This document shows, in pieces, positions 36,264 through 45,365 of a stretch of 64,000 nt of DNA. The notes under the pieces are model-generated. The model saw only the letters and a program-made list of their open reading frames with translations. It was not told where the DNA came from and searched no databases. Where the stretch lies: positions 124,001 through 188,000 of the forward strand of contig NZ_JBGUBC010000002.1 of the NCBI RefSeq assembly GCF_041821145.1, in the 5' to 3' direction. The first letter of the stretch is position 1. Each line of letters opens with the position of its first letter. Made by a program: the position numbers and the translations under genes. This DNA comes from Halopenitus sp041821145. GTDB lineage: Archaea; Halobacteriota; Halobacteria; Halobacteriales; Haloferacaceae.

Positions 36264-38485
36264 ACGCATCAGAGAAGCCCCAACTCGACGCCGACCGGAT
36301 CCGAACCCTCATCGAGACCGAGGGCGACGGAATCAAAGAGAACACCAAACACCTCAACGCCCAACGATACGCGGCGATCGACGAGATGGGTGCGGACGCC
36401 CACGATCGCTTCCGGAATGAGGCTCGGGAGATAAAAGCGGACGCGATCGAGCGGTTGCCCGAACTCATCGAGGAGACGAAACGGGCCGTCGAGGCCAACG
36501 GTGGCTCCGTCTATGTCGCCGACGATGCCGCCGACGCCAACGCGTACATCTCGGAGTTGATGGCCGAAAAGGACGCCGAGACCGCGGTGAAATCGAAGTC
36601 GATGACGACGGAGGAGATCGAGTTAAACGAGGCGCTCGAGGAGGCGGACGTCGAGACCTGGGAGACGGATCTGGGGGAGTTCGTCATCCAGATCGCGGAG
36701 GAGGCACCCTCCCACATCGTCGGCCCGGCGCTTCACCGATCGCGTGAGGACATCACCGAACTGTTCGATCACGAGTTTGACGTCGAGGAGTCGCTCGATA
36801 CGCCCGAGAAGCTGACGACGTTCGCCCGGGAGTACCTCGGCGAACGCATCGACACGGCGGACGTCGGAATCACGGGTGCCAATTACGTACTTGCCGAAAG
36901 CGGCACGATCGCGCTCGTCACGAACGAGGGGAACGCCCGCAAGTGCGCGTCGATCCCGGATACACACGTCTCCGTCGCGGGCATCGAGAAGATCATTCCG
37001 AGCATTCGCGAGTTGCACCCCTTCGCCGAACTCATCTCCCGGTCAGCGACCGGACAGGAGATCCCGCAGTATTTCTCCATCCTGACGCCGCCGGTCGACA
37101 CGCCGACCATCGACTTCGAGAATTCCGACGTCGAAGGGTTCGGAGATGACGACGCCGACCGGGACTTCCATCTCGTGCTCGTCGACAACGGCCGCACCGA
37201 GATGCGTGATGACGACGACCTCCGCGAGACGCTCTACTGTATCCGGTGTGGCGCCTGTGCCAACTCCTGTGCGAACTTCCAGTCAGTCGGCGGACACGCC
37301 TTCGGCGGAGAGACCTACACCGGGGGGATTGCGACCGGCTGGGAGGCCGGCGTCGAGGGACTCGATGTCGCCGAGGAGTTCAACGACCTCTGTACCGGCT
37401 GTTCACGCTGTGTGAACGCCTGTCCGGTGAAGATCGACATCCCCTGGATAAACACGGTCGTTCGTGATCGCATCAATCGCGGAAAGGATCCCGGGTTCGA
37501 CGACCTCCTCGTCGACGGCCTCATCCCCGATGAGGAGGAGAGTGGCACCCCGCTTCGAAAGCGGTTCTTCGGTAACTTCGAGACGGCTGCGAAACTCGGC
37601 AGCGCGACCGCGCCGATATCGAATGCGATCGCCGGCTCCGGACCGATGCGGTCGATCATGGAGTCCGTGCTCGGCGTCGATAGCCGCCGCGATCTGCCCT
37701 CCTTCCAGCGAACCACGCTTCGAAAGTGGGCGAACGCCCGTGACTCGACCATCGTGGATCCGACGCGCCGCGTCGTGTTGTACCCGGACGTCTACACAAA
37801 CCACGTTCAGACCGAACGCGGCAAGGCGGCCGTTCGCGTCCTCGAGGCGCTCGGGTGTTCAGTCGAGATCCCGGACGTCAGCGGTTCGGGGCGGGCGCCG
37901 CTCTCGCAGGGAATGATCGCGACCGCGACCGAGAAAGCCATGGACGTCACGGAGACGCTGTTGCCGTACGTCGATGATGGCTACGACGTCGTCGTCATCG
38001 AGCCGAGCGACATCGCGATGTTCCGCCGGGAATACGATCGGCTCGTTCCGGAGACGGACCAACAAGCGCTCTCGGCGGGGAGCTTCGAGCTACTCGAATA
38101 CGTCTACGGACTCTTGGAGAACGGGGCCGACGAAACGGCCCTCTCGGCCGGCGACGGTGAGGCGGTCGCGTACCACAGTCACTGCCAACAGCGAACCCTC
38201 GGATTGGAGACCTACACGGAGACCGTTCTCGATCGGTTGGACTACGACGTCGTCACCTCCGACGTGGAGTGTTGTGGTATGGCCGGAAGCTTCGGATACA
38301 AAGACGAGTATTACGAACTCAGCATGGACGTCGGCGAGACGCTCGCCGAGCAGTTCTCCACGGCGGAGACCCGCGAACGAACCGTGATCGCGAGCGGCAC
38401 CTCCTGTATGGAACAGCTCGATTCCCTGTTGTCGCGCGGAAATCGTCACCCGATCGAGCTGCTCGATCCCGCACGGAACGTCTGA
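36257..38485 (+). CDS. LutB/LutA-type iron-sulfur oxidoreductase fusion
   Basis: A 742-residue fusion. Residues about 1-310 are a LUD domain (GITGANYVLAESGTIALVTNEGNARKC split across the motif). Two [4Fe-4S] motifs follow, CIRCGACANSC (about 325) and CTGCSRCVNACP (about 380). The C-terminal half carries two CCG domains of the LutA/GlcF type (HSHCQQRTLG, DVECCGMAGSFG, SGTSCMEQL). Together with LutC this would be a complete LutABC-like enzyme oxidising L-lactate or a related hydroxyacid and passing electrons to the quinone pool. A fused B-A arrangement is common in haloarchaea. Within this cluster the substrate could be lactate or a C4 hydroxyacid. Confidence 0.9.
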   Translation: MSNASEKPQLDADRIRTLIETEGDGIKENTKHLNAQRYAAIDEMGADAHDRFRNEAREIKADAIERLPELIEETKRAVEANGGSVYVADDAADANAYISELMAEKDAETAVKSKSMTTEEIELNEALEEADVETWETDLGEFVIQIAEEAPSHIVGPALHRSREDITELFDHEFDVEESLDTPEKLTTFAREYLGERIDTADVGITGANYVLAESGTIALVTNEGNARKCASIPDTHVSVAGIEKIIPSIRELHPFAELISRSATGQEIPQYFSILTPPVDTPTIDFENSDVEGFGDDDADRDFHLVLVDNGRTEMRDDDDLRETLYCIRCGACANSCANFQSVGGHAFGGETYTGGIATGWEAGVEGLDVAEEFNDLCTGCSRCVNACPVKIDIPWINTVVRDRINRGKDPGFDDLLVDGLIPDEEESGTPLRKRFFGNFETAAKLGSATAPISNAIAGSGPMRSIMESVLGVDSRRDLPSFQRTTLRKWANARDSTIVDPTRRVVLYPDVYTNHVQTERGKAAVRVLEALGCSVEIPDVSGSGRAPLSQGMIATATEKAMDVTETLLPYVDDGYDVVVIEPSDIAMFRREYDRLVPETDQQALSAGSFELLEYVYGLLENGADETALSAGDGEAVAYHSHCQQRTLGLETYTETVLDRLDYDVVTSDVECCGMAGSFGYKDEYYELSMDVGETLAEQFSTAETRERTVIASGTSCMEQLDSLLSRGNRHPIELLDPARNV

Positions 38486-38557
38486 TCACGGCTCCGTCGA
38501 TCGCCGCGGTGTTCTCCGGATCGTCGTGGCGTGCACCGTCGATCGCCGCGTGGAAAT

Positions 38558-40123
38558 CTACCGCTCTCGTGTCTTTTCGCCGGCTTCACCGCTTCCGGCC
38601 GCCGGGACGCTCTCGCCAGGGAACTCATCGCTCCCGGAGTCGTCGAGGCGGCCGATCTCCCGAGTGAGCCGGTCGAAGTCGTAGGTCCCCGCGGACAGGC
38701 GCGCCAGAACGACCGTCAAGAGTCCGGAGACGAGAAACGCGCCTGCGAAGGCGGTCAGATACAGCCCGTCGGGCGCCGGGAGAAGGGTTTCAAGGACCGG
38801 AACCGCTCGAATCGCTTCGCCGACCCCGAGCGGGAAGGGGAAGTAGGCGGCACCGACCGCGAGCCCGGCGATACCGCTGACGAGTGCACCCCGACCGCCG
38901 AGCGACTCCGAGAAGAGCCCGGCGACGAGCGGGATCGCGACTGCGGCGCCGAGGAGATCGGCGAACAGGAATAACTCGAGGACGCTTCTGGCCTCGAGAC
39001 TGACGAGGACGGCCGCGACCGCAACGACGACCGTCAACGCTCTCGCGCCGAACGCGAGGGTTCGGTCGTCGGGATCATCGAGAAGTCGCGGTAGGTCGGC
39101 CGTAACGACGCTCGCCAGCGCGTTGAACAGCGTATCGATCGAACTCATCACGAGCAACAGCGCGAGCAGGACCACCGCGAGGACGATCCACTCGGGGGCG
39201 GCGCCCTCGAGGAGGGTGAAGAAGGCGACTGCGGGATTTTCGACCGCCGCGTTGCCGACGGCCACCACGCCGAGGAGGGCCGCGAGCGCGACGATCAGCC
39301 CGTTCAGAAGCGTCGCGTTCCGAAAGCACCGAGCGACAGTCCCGGCGTTCTCGGCGGCATAGATACGCTGCCACCACGTCTGATTGAGGAGTTCGGCACC
39401 GAGAACCGCAAGCGCGATCGCGATTCCGAACCGGATCCCGTCGGGGGCCGTCGGATCGAGCAGGGATGGATCGGCGGCGACGATCCCGTCGTGGACGGCG
39501 CCGGGGCCTCCCAGTGCGAGGATCGACCCAACGAAGGTGACGACGAGGAGGGGGAACACGATGACTGCCTGTATCGTGTCGGTGAAGATGCTCGCGCGCA
39601 GTCCGCCGTAGCCGGTGTAGATCAGGACGAACCCGCCAACGAGGATCGCCGTCTGCCACTGAGGAACGTCGGCGATAAACGAGAGGGCAAGCGAGATTCC
39701 GGTGAGTTCGGCGGCGACGAAGACGAACATGTAGGAGACGCTGACGAGGAGGACGAACGCGTACATCGCGTCGCCGTAGCGGACGTAGGCGTATTCGGTG
39801 AGCGAGTGGCCCTCCGGGATCGTCTCGCGGATCCGGGGACCGATCACGGCGTAGGCCGCCATCGGAAGCGCCTCGCCGATCCCGTAGCCGACGACGGCCG
39901 CGATCCCGAAGACTGCGCCGGCCTCCGGGGCCGAAAGGAGGATCCACACGCCCATCACCGAGGCGACGAGCGTCGCAGTCGTCCGTCCCTCGCCGGCGGA
40001 GTCGCGGGCCGTGATGAGGTCCTCGACGGACTCGACGTGACCCTTGGAGGCCCGGATCCCGAGCAGGGTGAAGACGACGAGCGTCACGACCGTGAGGCCG
40101 AGCGCGGTCGCGGTCGTCACCAT
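38558..40123 (-). CDS. SSS family sodium:solute symporter
   Basis: A 521-residue secondary transporter with about 13 spans. Family signatures: the first long span TATALGLTVVTLVVFTLLGI, GYGIGEALPMAAYAVIGPRI and YTGYGGLRASIFTDTIQAVI with the Na+-site Ser/Thr region. The C-terminal 45 residues are a polar cytoplasmic tail. It overlaps the upstream TenA-like gene by 7 nt and is the last gene of a tenA-tenA-SSS operon. This makes a vitamin-B1 breakdown product (aminopyrimidine) or a related pyrimidine the best-supported cargo guess; a sugar acid is the alternative given the wider cluster. Confidence 0.9.
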   Translation of the reverse strand: MVTTATALGLTVVTLVVFTLLGIRASKGHVESVEDLITARDSAGEGRTTATLVASVMGVWILLSAPEAGAVFGIAAVVGYGIGEALPMAAYAVIGPRIRETIPEGHSLTEYAYVRYGDAMYAFVLLVSVSYMFVFVAAELTGISLALSFIADVPQWQTAILVGGFVLIYTGYGGLRASIFTDTIQAVIVFPLLVVTFVGSILALGGPGAVHDGIVAADPSLLDPTAPDGIRFGIAIALAVLGAELLNQTWWQRIYAAENAGTVARCFRNATLLNGLIVALAALLGVVAVGNAAVENPAVAFFTLLEGAAPEWIVLAVVLLALLLVMSSIDTLFNALASVVTADLPRLLDDPDDRTLAFGARALTVVVAVAAVLVSLEARSVLELFLFADLLGAAVAIPLVAGLFSESLGGRGALVSGIAGLAVGAAYFPFPLGVGEAIRAVPVLETLLPAPDGLYLTAFAGAFLVSGLLTVVLARLSAGTYDFDRLTREIGRLDDSGSDEFPGESVPAAGSGEAGEKTRER

Positions 40124-40908
40124 CCGCCTGCACCCCTCTGCTCGCGACGTGCTCCATCGATCGGTCGTTCCTCGAACGCCTCCTCAAAGAAGGCGACCTC
40201 CAGTTCGACCGTTCTGAAGAACAGTCGATCGAGCCGGCGTCGACGACGGGGGGAGACGGTCTCTCCGTGGCGGTCAAGCTCCGAGCGTAGCCACGTCACG
40301 AACGATTCGAACTCCGGGTTTGCGTGGAGATCGATCCACTCGGCGAGATAAAATCGGGAGGGGTCCGCGTCCGCGACTGCACGTGCCCACTCGAGATAGA
40401 TCCACTCCGCGGGCACCAGGACGGCGAGCGTCTCGGCGTACCCACCCTCCCGACCGGCCCGTTCCAGAAGGTCCTCAAGAGCCCGCGTCGTCGGGGTTCG
40501 CGGCGGATCGCGGACGTCCTCCTCGGGGACCGAAAGCGCGTGGAAGGACCGCTCGAAGTAATCGTCCTCCTCGTCAGTCAGGACGGAAAGGAACTCCACG
40601 AGCCGTGACCGTGCCGTCATCGTCGGCGCCGTACCGACGGCGTGACCGAACGCGCCCACGAGCGTCCCGACGAACGCGTAATCCTGAACGAGATATCGAC
40701 GGAAGACCTCGTCGTCGAGTTCGTCGGCGGCGAGTTGACGGACGAATCGGTTGTCGATCGCCGCGCTCCAGTTCGGCTCGGATCGGTCGCGGAGCCACTC
40801 CGTAACCGTCGCGTCGGGACGATCGTCCGTATACCTCTTGAAGGACGGCTGAGCAGTCCCTCCGGGATCATCCGGGGATCGCTCCGCCTCGGAGTCACGA
40901 TCGGTCAC
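40117..40908 (-). CDS. TenA-like protein lacking the Cys nucleophile
   Basis: A 263-residue TenA/THI-4 fold protein. I start it at a GTG (40908) whose GTGA overlaps the stop of the upstream tenA; the long ATG frame would run 140 nt into that gene. Helix motifs: FRRYLVQDYAFVGTLVGAFG, LSVLTDEEDDYFERSFHAL and VLVPAEWIYLEWARAV. At the place where classical TenA has Cys135 (LLPC-type motif) this protein has VPAEW, so it belongs to the Glu-type or another Cys-less branch. It probably processes a formylated or amidated pyrimidine intermediate. Overlaps the SSS gene by 7 nt. Confidence 0.85.
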   Translation of the reverse strand: MTDRDSEAERSPDDPGGTAQPSFKRYTDDRPDATVTEWLRDRSEPNWSAAIDNRFVRQLAADELDDEVFRRYLVQDYAFVGTLVGAFGHAVGTAPTMTARSRLVEFLSVLTDEEDDYFERSFHALSVPEEDVRDPPRTPTTRALEDLLERAGREGGYAETLAVLVPAEWIYLEWARAVADADPSRFYLAEWIDLHANPEFESFVTWLRSELDRHGETVSPRRRRRLDRLFFRTVELEVAFFEEAFEERPIDGARREQRGAGGW

Positions 40909-41570
40909 ACCGACCACTCCTCGCGCCGCCAGGCGGCGTCCCAAAACCGGTACTCGTAGCGCGCCGAGGTTCGAAACAGCTCGCGATAGCGATCGCGTTC
41001 GGCCTCGCTCGCGTCGGCGGCCACCTCGTCCATCAGATCCAGACACCACTCGGTTAGTTCCGTGAATTCCTCACCGGCGTACGTCTGGATCCACTCGGCA
41101 TAGCGGTCGTCCTCGGGGAATCCGCCCTCGGCGAGTCGGGTTCCGGTCTCGTTGAACCCCCACATGCACGGCAGGAGGGCGGCCACCAGATCGCCGAAGG
41201 TGTCGGTGGCGGCGACCCGAACGAGAAAGTCAGTATACCCTCGGGTGGTCGGAGACGGGTCAGTTGCCTCCAGATCGGCCGGCGAGAGGTCGAACTCGGC
41301 GGCGTAGGCGCGATGAAGGTCCATTTCCGTGTTGATCGTCGCATCCAATAGCTCGCTGAAGGTTCCCATCCGGTCGAGGTCGGGTGCTTTCGTGGCGCCG
41401 TGGGCGAACACACGTGCGTACTCGATCAGATAGTAGTAGTCCTGGCGCACCCAGTAGCGGAACGGCTCCTCCTCAAGCGTCCCTGCCCCGAGCGCCTCGA
41501 CCATGGGATGGTCCAGGATGGCGTCCCAGATCGGGTCGGCGATCGCCTCCAGGTCGTTCGTGAAAGCCAT
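40905..41570 (-). CDS. tenA: TenA-type thiaminase II / aminopyrimidine aminohydrolase
   Basis: A 221-residue TenA of the Cys type. Motifs: PFRYWVRQDYYYLIEYARVF with the active-site Asp and Tyr, TINTEMDLHRAYA with the catalytic Glu region, and ALLPCMWGFNETG carrying the nucleophile Cys. TenA hydrolyses 4-amino-5-aminomethyl-2-methylpyrimidine from damaged thiamine back to HMP. The start MAFTNDLEAIADPIWDAIL is preferred; a TATA-like ggtatatcat (minus strand) lies about 30 nt before it. First gene of the tenA-tenA-SSS operon, divergent from the acid-sugar kinase operon. Confidence 0.93.
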   Translation of the reverse strand: MAFTNDLEAIADPIWDAILDHPMVEALGAGTLEEEPFRYWVRQDYYYLIEYARVFAHGATKAPDLDRMGTFSELLDATINTEMDLHRAYAAEFDLSPADLEATDPSPTTRGYTDFLVRVAATDTFGDLVAALLPCMWGFNETGTRLAEGGFPEDDRYAEWIQTYAGEEFTELTEWCLDLMDEVAADASEAERDRYRELFRTSARYEYRFWDAAWRREEWSV

Positions 41571-41684
41571 ACGCCAGGATCGATGCTCTCGGATGATATA
41601 CCTTGGTAATATCAGGGGAATATGACTCGACGACACGATCGTCGATCCGGCGCAGTTTTGAGGGCGTCGCGATTAGGGGGGAGC

Positions 41685-43046
41685 ATGTACGCCGCCGCGA
41701 TCGTGGCAGACGATCTCACGGGTTCGATGGACACCTCTCACGGGTTCGCGGCCCGTGGAAACCGAACCGCCGTGCTTGCGTTGCCGGGGGATCTGGAGGG
41801 GACCGAACATCCGGACGTCGACGCATCGGTCATCGGCGTCAATACGGACAGCCGATACGTCGACCGGGAGACCGCGATCGACGCCGTGACCGATGCGGTA
41901 CGGCGGGTCCCCGCCGAGGTCGTCTTCAAGAAGATCGACTCGACGTTGCGAGGCAACGTTGCCGTCGAGGTCGAGGCCGCGCTGTCCGTTGCCGGAAGCG
42001 ACCTCGCCGTCGTCGCCCCCGCGTTCCCGGCCGGAGGACGAACCACCGAGGGCGGGATCCATCGCGTCGACGGAACGCCGGTGGCCGAGACCGAATACGG
42101 CGACGACGAGGCCGGACCGACTGACTCGTCGATCCCCGCCATGTTCGCGGACGGTAACCGACCGGTCATGACGGTCGGGGCGGCCATCGTCGAGGATGGC
42201 GTCGACGCCGTGCACTCGGCGTTTCAGGAGACGATACGGGAGGCAGCCGAGGAGACCGACAGCGAGGATCACGCACCGATCGTGGTCTGTGACGCGCGCA
42301 CGGACGCGGAGCTTTCGACGATTGCCGACGCGGCCGCGGCCTTCGACGCGCTCTACGTCGGCAGCGGCGGACTCGCCGAACACGTGACGGTTCCGGGATC
42401 GAGTGCCGAAACGAGCGAGGACTACGGCGTCGACGGGATGGACACGACCAACGACTCGGAGGAGACGGCGGTCCGGAACGATCCGGACCCGGAAACGAGC
42501 GCGAACGCGCCGCTCGGCGTCGTGGGGAGCATCAACTCCACGACGCTTGGCCAACTGGCCCGAGTTCCCGATGAGGCGGTGTTCGAACTCGATCCCGTAG
42601 CCACCGTGACCGGGGATGGAAACGACGCGATCGTGACGGATGCGATCGAGCGGCTCCGTGGGGGCGAGACGACGATCATCACGGCCGCGGCCGATCCGAA
42701 GACGGTCGATCGGACCCGGGCGGCGGGCGCGGAAAACGGGCTCGCCGAAAGCGAGGTTCGTCGTCGGGTCGCGGCCGAACTCGGCGAGACGGCCACGCAA
42801 ATCACCGATGAAGTGGCACCGTCAGGCGTATTCCTCACCGGCGGCGACATCGCGGTCGCGGTCCTGCGCGCGTTCGAGGCAACGACGATCCGGCTCACCG
42901 GACGCGCGGTCGAGGCCGGGATCCCGATCGGTCGTCTCGTGGACGGTCGGGCCGCCGGGACCCTCCTCGTGACGAAGGCCGGGGGGTTCGGCGACGAAGC
43001 AACGATAGTTAACTGTCTGAGCGCGTTAGCCCCCACCGATGAGTGA
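41685..43046 (+). CDS. Four-carbon acid sugar kinase (DUF1537)
   Basis: Phosphorylates a C4 sugar acid (D-threonate, D-erythronate or 3-oxo-tetronate) at O4 with ATP. The 453-residue protein has the N-terminal acid-sugar domain IVADDLTGSMDTSHGFAARG, the segment VFKKIDSTLRGNVAVEVEAAL and FPAGGRTTEGGIHRVDG. The C-terminal nucleotide domain shows FLTGGDIAVAVLRAF and GRAAGTLLVTKAGGFGDE. It overlaps pdxA2 by 8 nt; the DtnK/DenK-PdxA2 pairing is the known route to DHAP. The start MYAAAIVADDLTGS has a GGGGAG ribosome-binding site 4 nt upstream. Confidence 0.93.
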   Translation: MYAAAIVADDLTGSMDTSHGFAARGNRTAVLALPGDLEGTEHPDVDASVIGVNTDSRYVDRETAIDAVTDAVRRVPAEVVFKKIDSTLRGNVAVEVEAALSVAGSDLAVVAPAFPAGGRTTEGGIHRVDGTPVAETEYGDDEAGPTDSSIPAMFADGNRPVMTVGAAIVEDGVDAVHSAFQETIREAAEETDSEDHAPIVVCDARTDAELSTIADAAAAFDALYVGSGGLAEHVTVPGSSAETSEDYGVDGMDTTNDSEETAVRNDPDPETSANAPLGVVGSINSTTLGQLARVPDEAVFELDPVATVTGDGNDAIVTDAIERLRGGETTIITAAADPKTVDRTRAAGAENGLAESEVRRRVAAELGETATQITDEVAPSGVFLTGGDIAVAVLRAFEATTIRLTGRAVEAGIPIGRLVDGRAAGTLLVTKAGGFGDEATIVNCLSALAPTDE

Positions 43047-44052
43047 ACAATCCCCGATCGTCGGGATCACGATGGGTGACCCCGGCGGCATCGGCCCGGA
43101 AGTGATCGTCAAAGCCTATCCGACGCTCCGAGAGCGGGCCCGCCCCGTCGTCATCGGCGATGCCGACGTCATCGAAGCGGCGATCGACGTCTGTGAAACC
43201 GATCTGTCGGTCGAACGCGTCGAGGACGTCGCGGACGCAAGCTTCGCGAGCGAGCGCGTGCCCGTTCTCGATCTGGACAACGTCGAGGAACTGATTCGCG
43301 GCGAAGTTCGTCAGGAGTACGGCGCCGCGAGCCTCGCGTACATCGAGCGCGCGATCGAACTCGCCAAGAACGGAACGATCGACGCGATCACGACCGCGCC
43401 GATCAACAAGCAGGCGACGAAGCTCGCCGGTAGCGAGTACGCGGGCCACACCGGCATGCTCGCCGATCACACCGACACGGAGAACTACTCGATGATGCTC
43501 GTCGAGGACGAGCTTCGCGTGACCCACGTCTCCACGCACGTCCCGCTGCGTGAGGCCTGTGATCTCGTCACCGAGGAGAACGTCCTCTCGACGATCCGGC
43601 TCACCAACGAGGCGCTTTCGGATCTGGGACTCGAGTCGCCGTCGATCGCCGTCGCGGGATTGAACCCCCACGCCAGCGACGGCGGACTCCTCGGCGAGGA
43701 GGACGGTTCCGAGATCGAACCCGCCGTCGAGCGAGCACAATCGGAGGGGATCGACGCTGAGGGGCCCGAATCGCCCGACACGGTCTACGTCAGGGCTGCC
43801 CGTGGCGAGTTCGACTGCGTGGTCTCGATGTACCACGACGAGGGACACATTCCGATCAAGATGCTCGGGTTCGCCGGCGGCGAGGCCGTCTCCGGGGTCA
43901 ACGTGACGATCGGGTTGCCGATCATCCGGACGAGCGTCGACCATGGAACCGCCTTCGACATCGCCGGCGAGGGGATCGCCTCGGAACGGAGCCTGATCGA
44001 CGCCGTCGATGTCGCGGTCGACATGGCCCCGGCGCGAGGGACGGATCGATGA
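43039..44052 (+). CDS. pdxA2: PdxA2-type 4-phospho-threonate/erythronate dehydrogenase
   Basis: A 337-residue PdxA-family oxidoreductase. The three metal-binding histidines are present in THVPLREACDL, GLNPHASDGGLLG and YHDEGHIPIKMLG. Other signatures are TMGDPGGIGPEV, TTAPINKQATKLAG and GHTGMLADHT. Next to a DUF1537 kinase it is best read as PdxA2, which oxidises and decarboxylates 4-phospho-threonate or -erythronate to DHAP and CO2, rather than the pyridoxal-biosynthesis PdxA; haloarchaea normally make PLP through PdxS/PdxT. Overlaps the kinase by 8 nt and the LarA-like gene by 4 nt. Confidence 0.92.
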   Translation: MSEQSPIVGITMGDPGGIGPEVIVKAYPTLRERARPVVIGDADVIEAAIDVCETDLSVERVEDVADASFASERVPVLDLDNVEELIRGEVRQEYGAASLAYIERAIELAKNGTIDAITTAPINKQATKLAGSEYAGHTGMLADHTDTENYSMMLVEDELRVTHVSTHVPLREACDLVTEENVLSTIRLTNEALSDLGLESPSIAVAGLNPHASDGGLLGEEDGSEIEPAVERAQSEGIDAEGPESPDTVYVRAARGEFDCVVSMYHDEGHIPIKMLGFAGGEAVSGVNVTIGLPIIRTSVDHGTAFDIAGEGIASERSLIDAVDVAVDMAPARGTDR

Positions 44053-45365
44053 GCGAGGTTCCCCTCGAGATCCCCGATCCCGAGCGACTCGCGTCGGCCA
44101 ACGACGCGACGATCGAGGAGTTCCCCCGATTTGCCCCCGTCGAGGTCGAGTGGGAGGTGGAGACGATCGAGGACGTCGGCGCCGCTGGTCGGACGGCGGT
44201 CGACGATCTGCCGGCACTCGAGGGACTTGCCCCCGGCGCGGAGATTGCAGTGACTGCGGGTAGTCGTGGGATCCACGACTTCCCGGAGATGATCCGAGGG
44301 GTCATCGCCGAACTCCAGGCGCGCGGCTACGAGCCGTTCGTCTTCCCCTCGATGGGGAGCCACGGCGGCGCGACCGCCGAGGGGCAACGTGAGGTGCTCG
44401 CCGACCTCGGGATGACCGAGGACTCGCTCGGGTGTGAGATCCGGGCGACGATGGCGGTCGAGCAGGTGGGAGAGCGGAACGGCAGTCCCGTCTACGCCGA
44501 CCGGAACGCCCTCTCGGCCGACGCGATACTGCTTGCCAACCGAGTGAAACCCCACACCGACTTCTCGGCAGGCATCGAATCCGGACTCTGCAAGATGTCG
44601 GTGATCGGCATGGGCAAACACCGCGGCGCGGAGATGATGCACAACGCGGCCCTCGCCGGGGACATGGGCGAGGAGATCCGCGAGCGCGCGCGGATCCTTC
44701 TGGAGGAGCTTCCGATCGTTGGCGGCGTGGCGTTGATCGAGAACGCGCGCGATCGAGCCACCCACATCGAGGGCGTCCCGGCCGATTCCATCCTCGATCG
44801 CGAACCCGAACTGCTCGAACGAGCCTCCGAGGAGTTGCCGACGCTGCCCATCGACGACCTCGATCTCCTCGTCGTCGACGAGATCGGAAAGGAAGTCAGC
44901 GGTACCGGACTCGATACGAACGTCATCGGTCGGCTCCGGTTCCGCGGCGAGGCGGAGCCGGAGACGCCCGATTACACGCGTATCTACGTGCGGTCGCTTA
45001 CGCCGCCCTCCCACGGGAACGGACTCGGGATTGGACTGGCCGATCTGGCTCATGAGGATCTCGTGGCGGACCTCGATTTGGGCGACACGTATCTCAACAT
45101 CGCGACGAGCGGGGAGACGACTCGGGCGCACATCCCGCTCATCGTTCCCGAGGACGCGAGCGCGTTCCAGCTTGCACCGTCGATCACGGGCACGCCTGAC
45201 CCGAGCGAGCTCCGGATCGCTCGGATCCCCAACACGATGGAACCGGGAACCCTCGTCGTCTCCGAGCCGGTCGTGTCGGAACTCGAGGCAATGGAGAACG
45301 TCACCGTCGGTGAGCCACGGCCGCTTGCATTCGACGGCGGCGAGTTACCGGACGACCCCTACTAA
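44049..45365 (+). CDS. LarA-like nickel-dependent racemase/epimerase
   Basis: A 438-residue DUF2088 (lactate racemase superfamily) protein. Key positions: AVTAGSRGIHDFPEM, GSHGGATAEGQ (catalytic-type His), RVKPHTDFSAGIESGLCKM (second His and the Lys that binds the nickel-pincer cofactor) and IGMGKHRGAEMM. Superfamily members racemise lactate or malate or epimerise longer hydroxyacids at C2. In operon with the C4-acid kinase and PdxA2 (4-nt overlap) it most likely interconverts epimers of threonate and erythronate. The NPN cofactor genes larB/C/E are not in the window. Confidence 0.88.
   Translation: MSEVPLEIPDPERLASANDATIEEFPRFAPVEVEWEVETIEDVGAAGRTAVDDLPALEGLAPGAEIAVTAGSRGIHDFPEMIRGVIAELQARGYEPFVFPSMGSHGGATAEGQREVLADLGMTEDSLGCEIRATMAVEQVGERNGSPVYADRNALSADAILLANRVKPHTDFSAGIESGLCKMSVIGMGKHRGAEMMHNAALAGDMGEEIRERARILLEELPIVGGVALIENARDRATHIEGVPADSILDREPELLERASEELPTLPIDDLDLLVVDEIGKEVSGTGLDTNVIGRLRFRGEAEPETPDYTRIYVRSLTPPSHGNGLGIGLADLAHEDLVADLDLGDTYLNIATSGETTRAHIPLIVPEDASAFQLAPSITGTPDPSELRIARIPNTMEPGTLVVSEPVVSELEAMENVTVGEPRPLAFDGGELPDDPY

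Noticed and set aside
38269..38667. Plus-strand ORF over the end of the LutB-type gene and the SSS gap
   Set aside because: It overlaps the real 3' end in another frame and is Arg/Ser-rich, as shadow frames in GC-rich DNA are.
41571..41684. A TPP riboswitch before the thiamine operon
   Set aside because: The leader is too short, no conserved THI-box sequence is readable, and the TATA position implies a leaderless tenA transcript.
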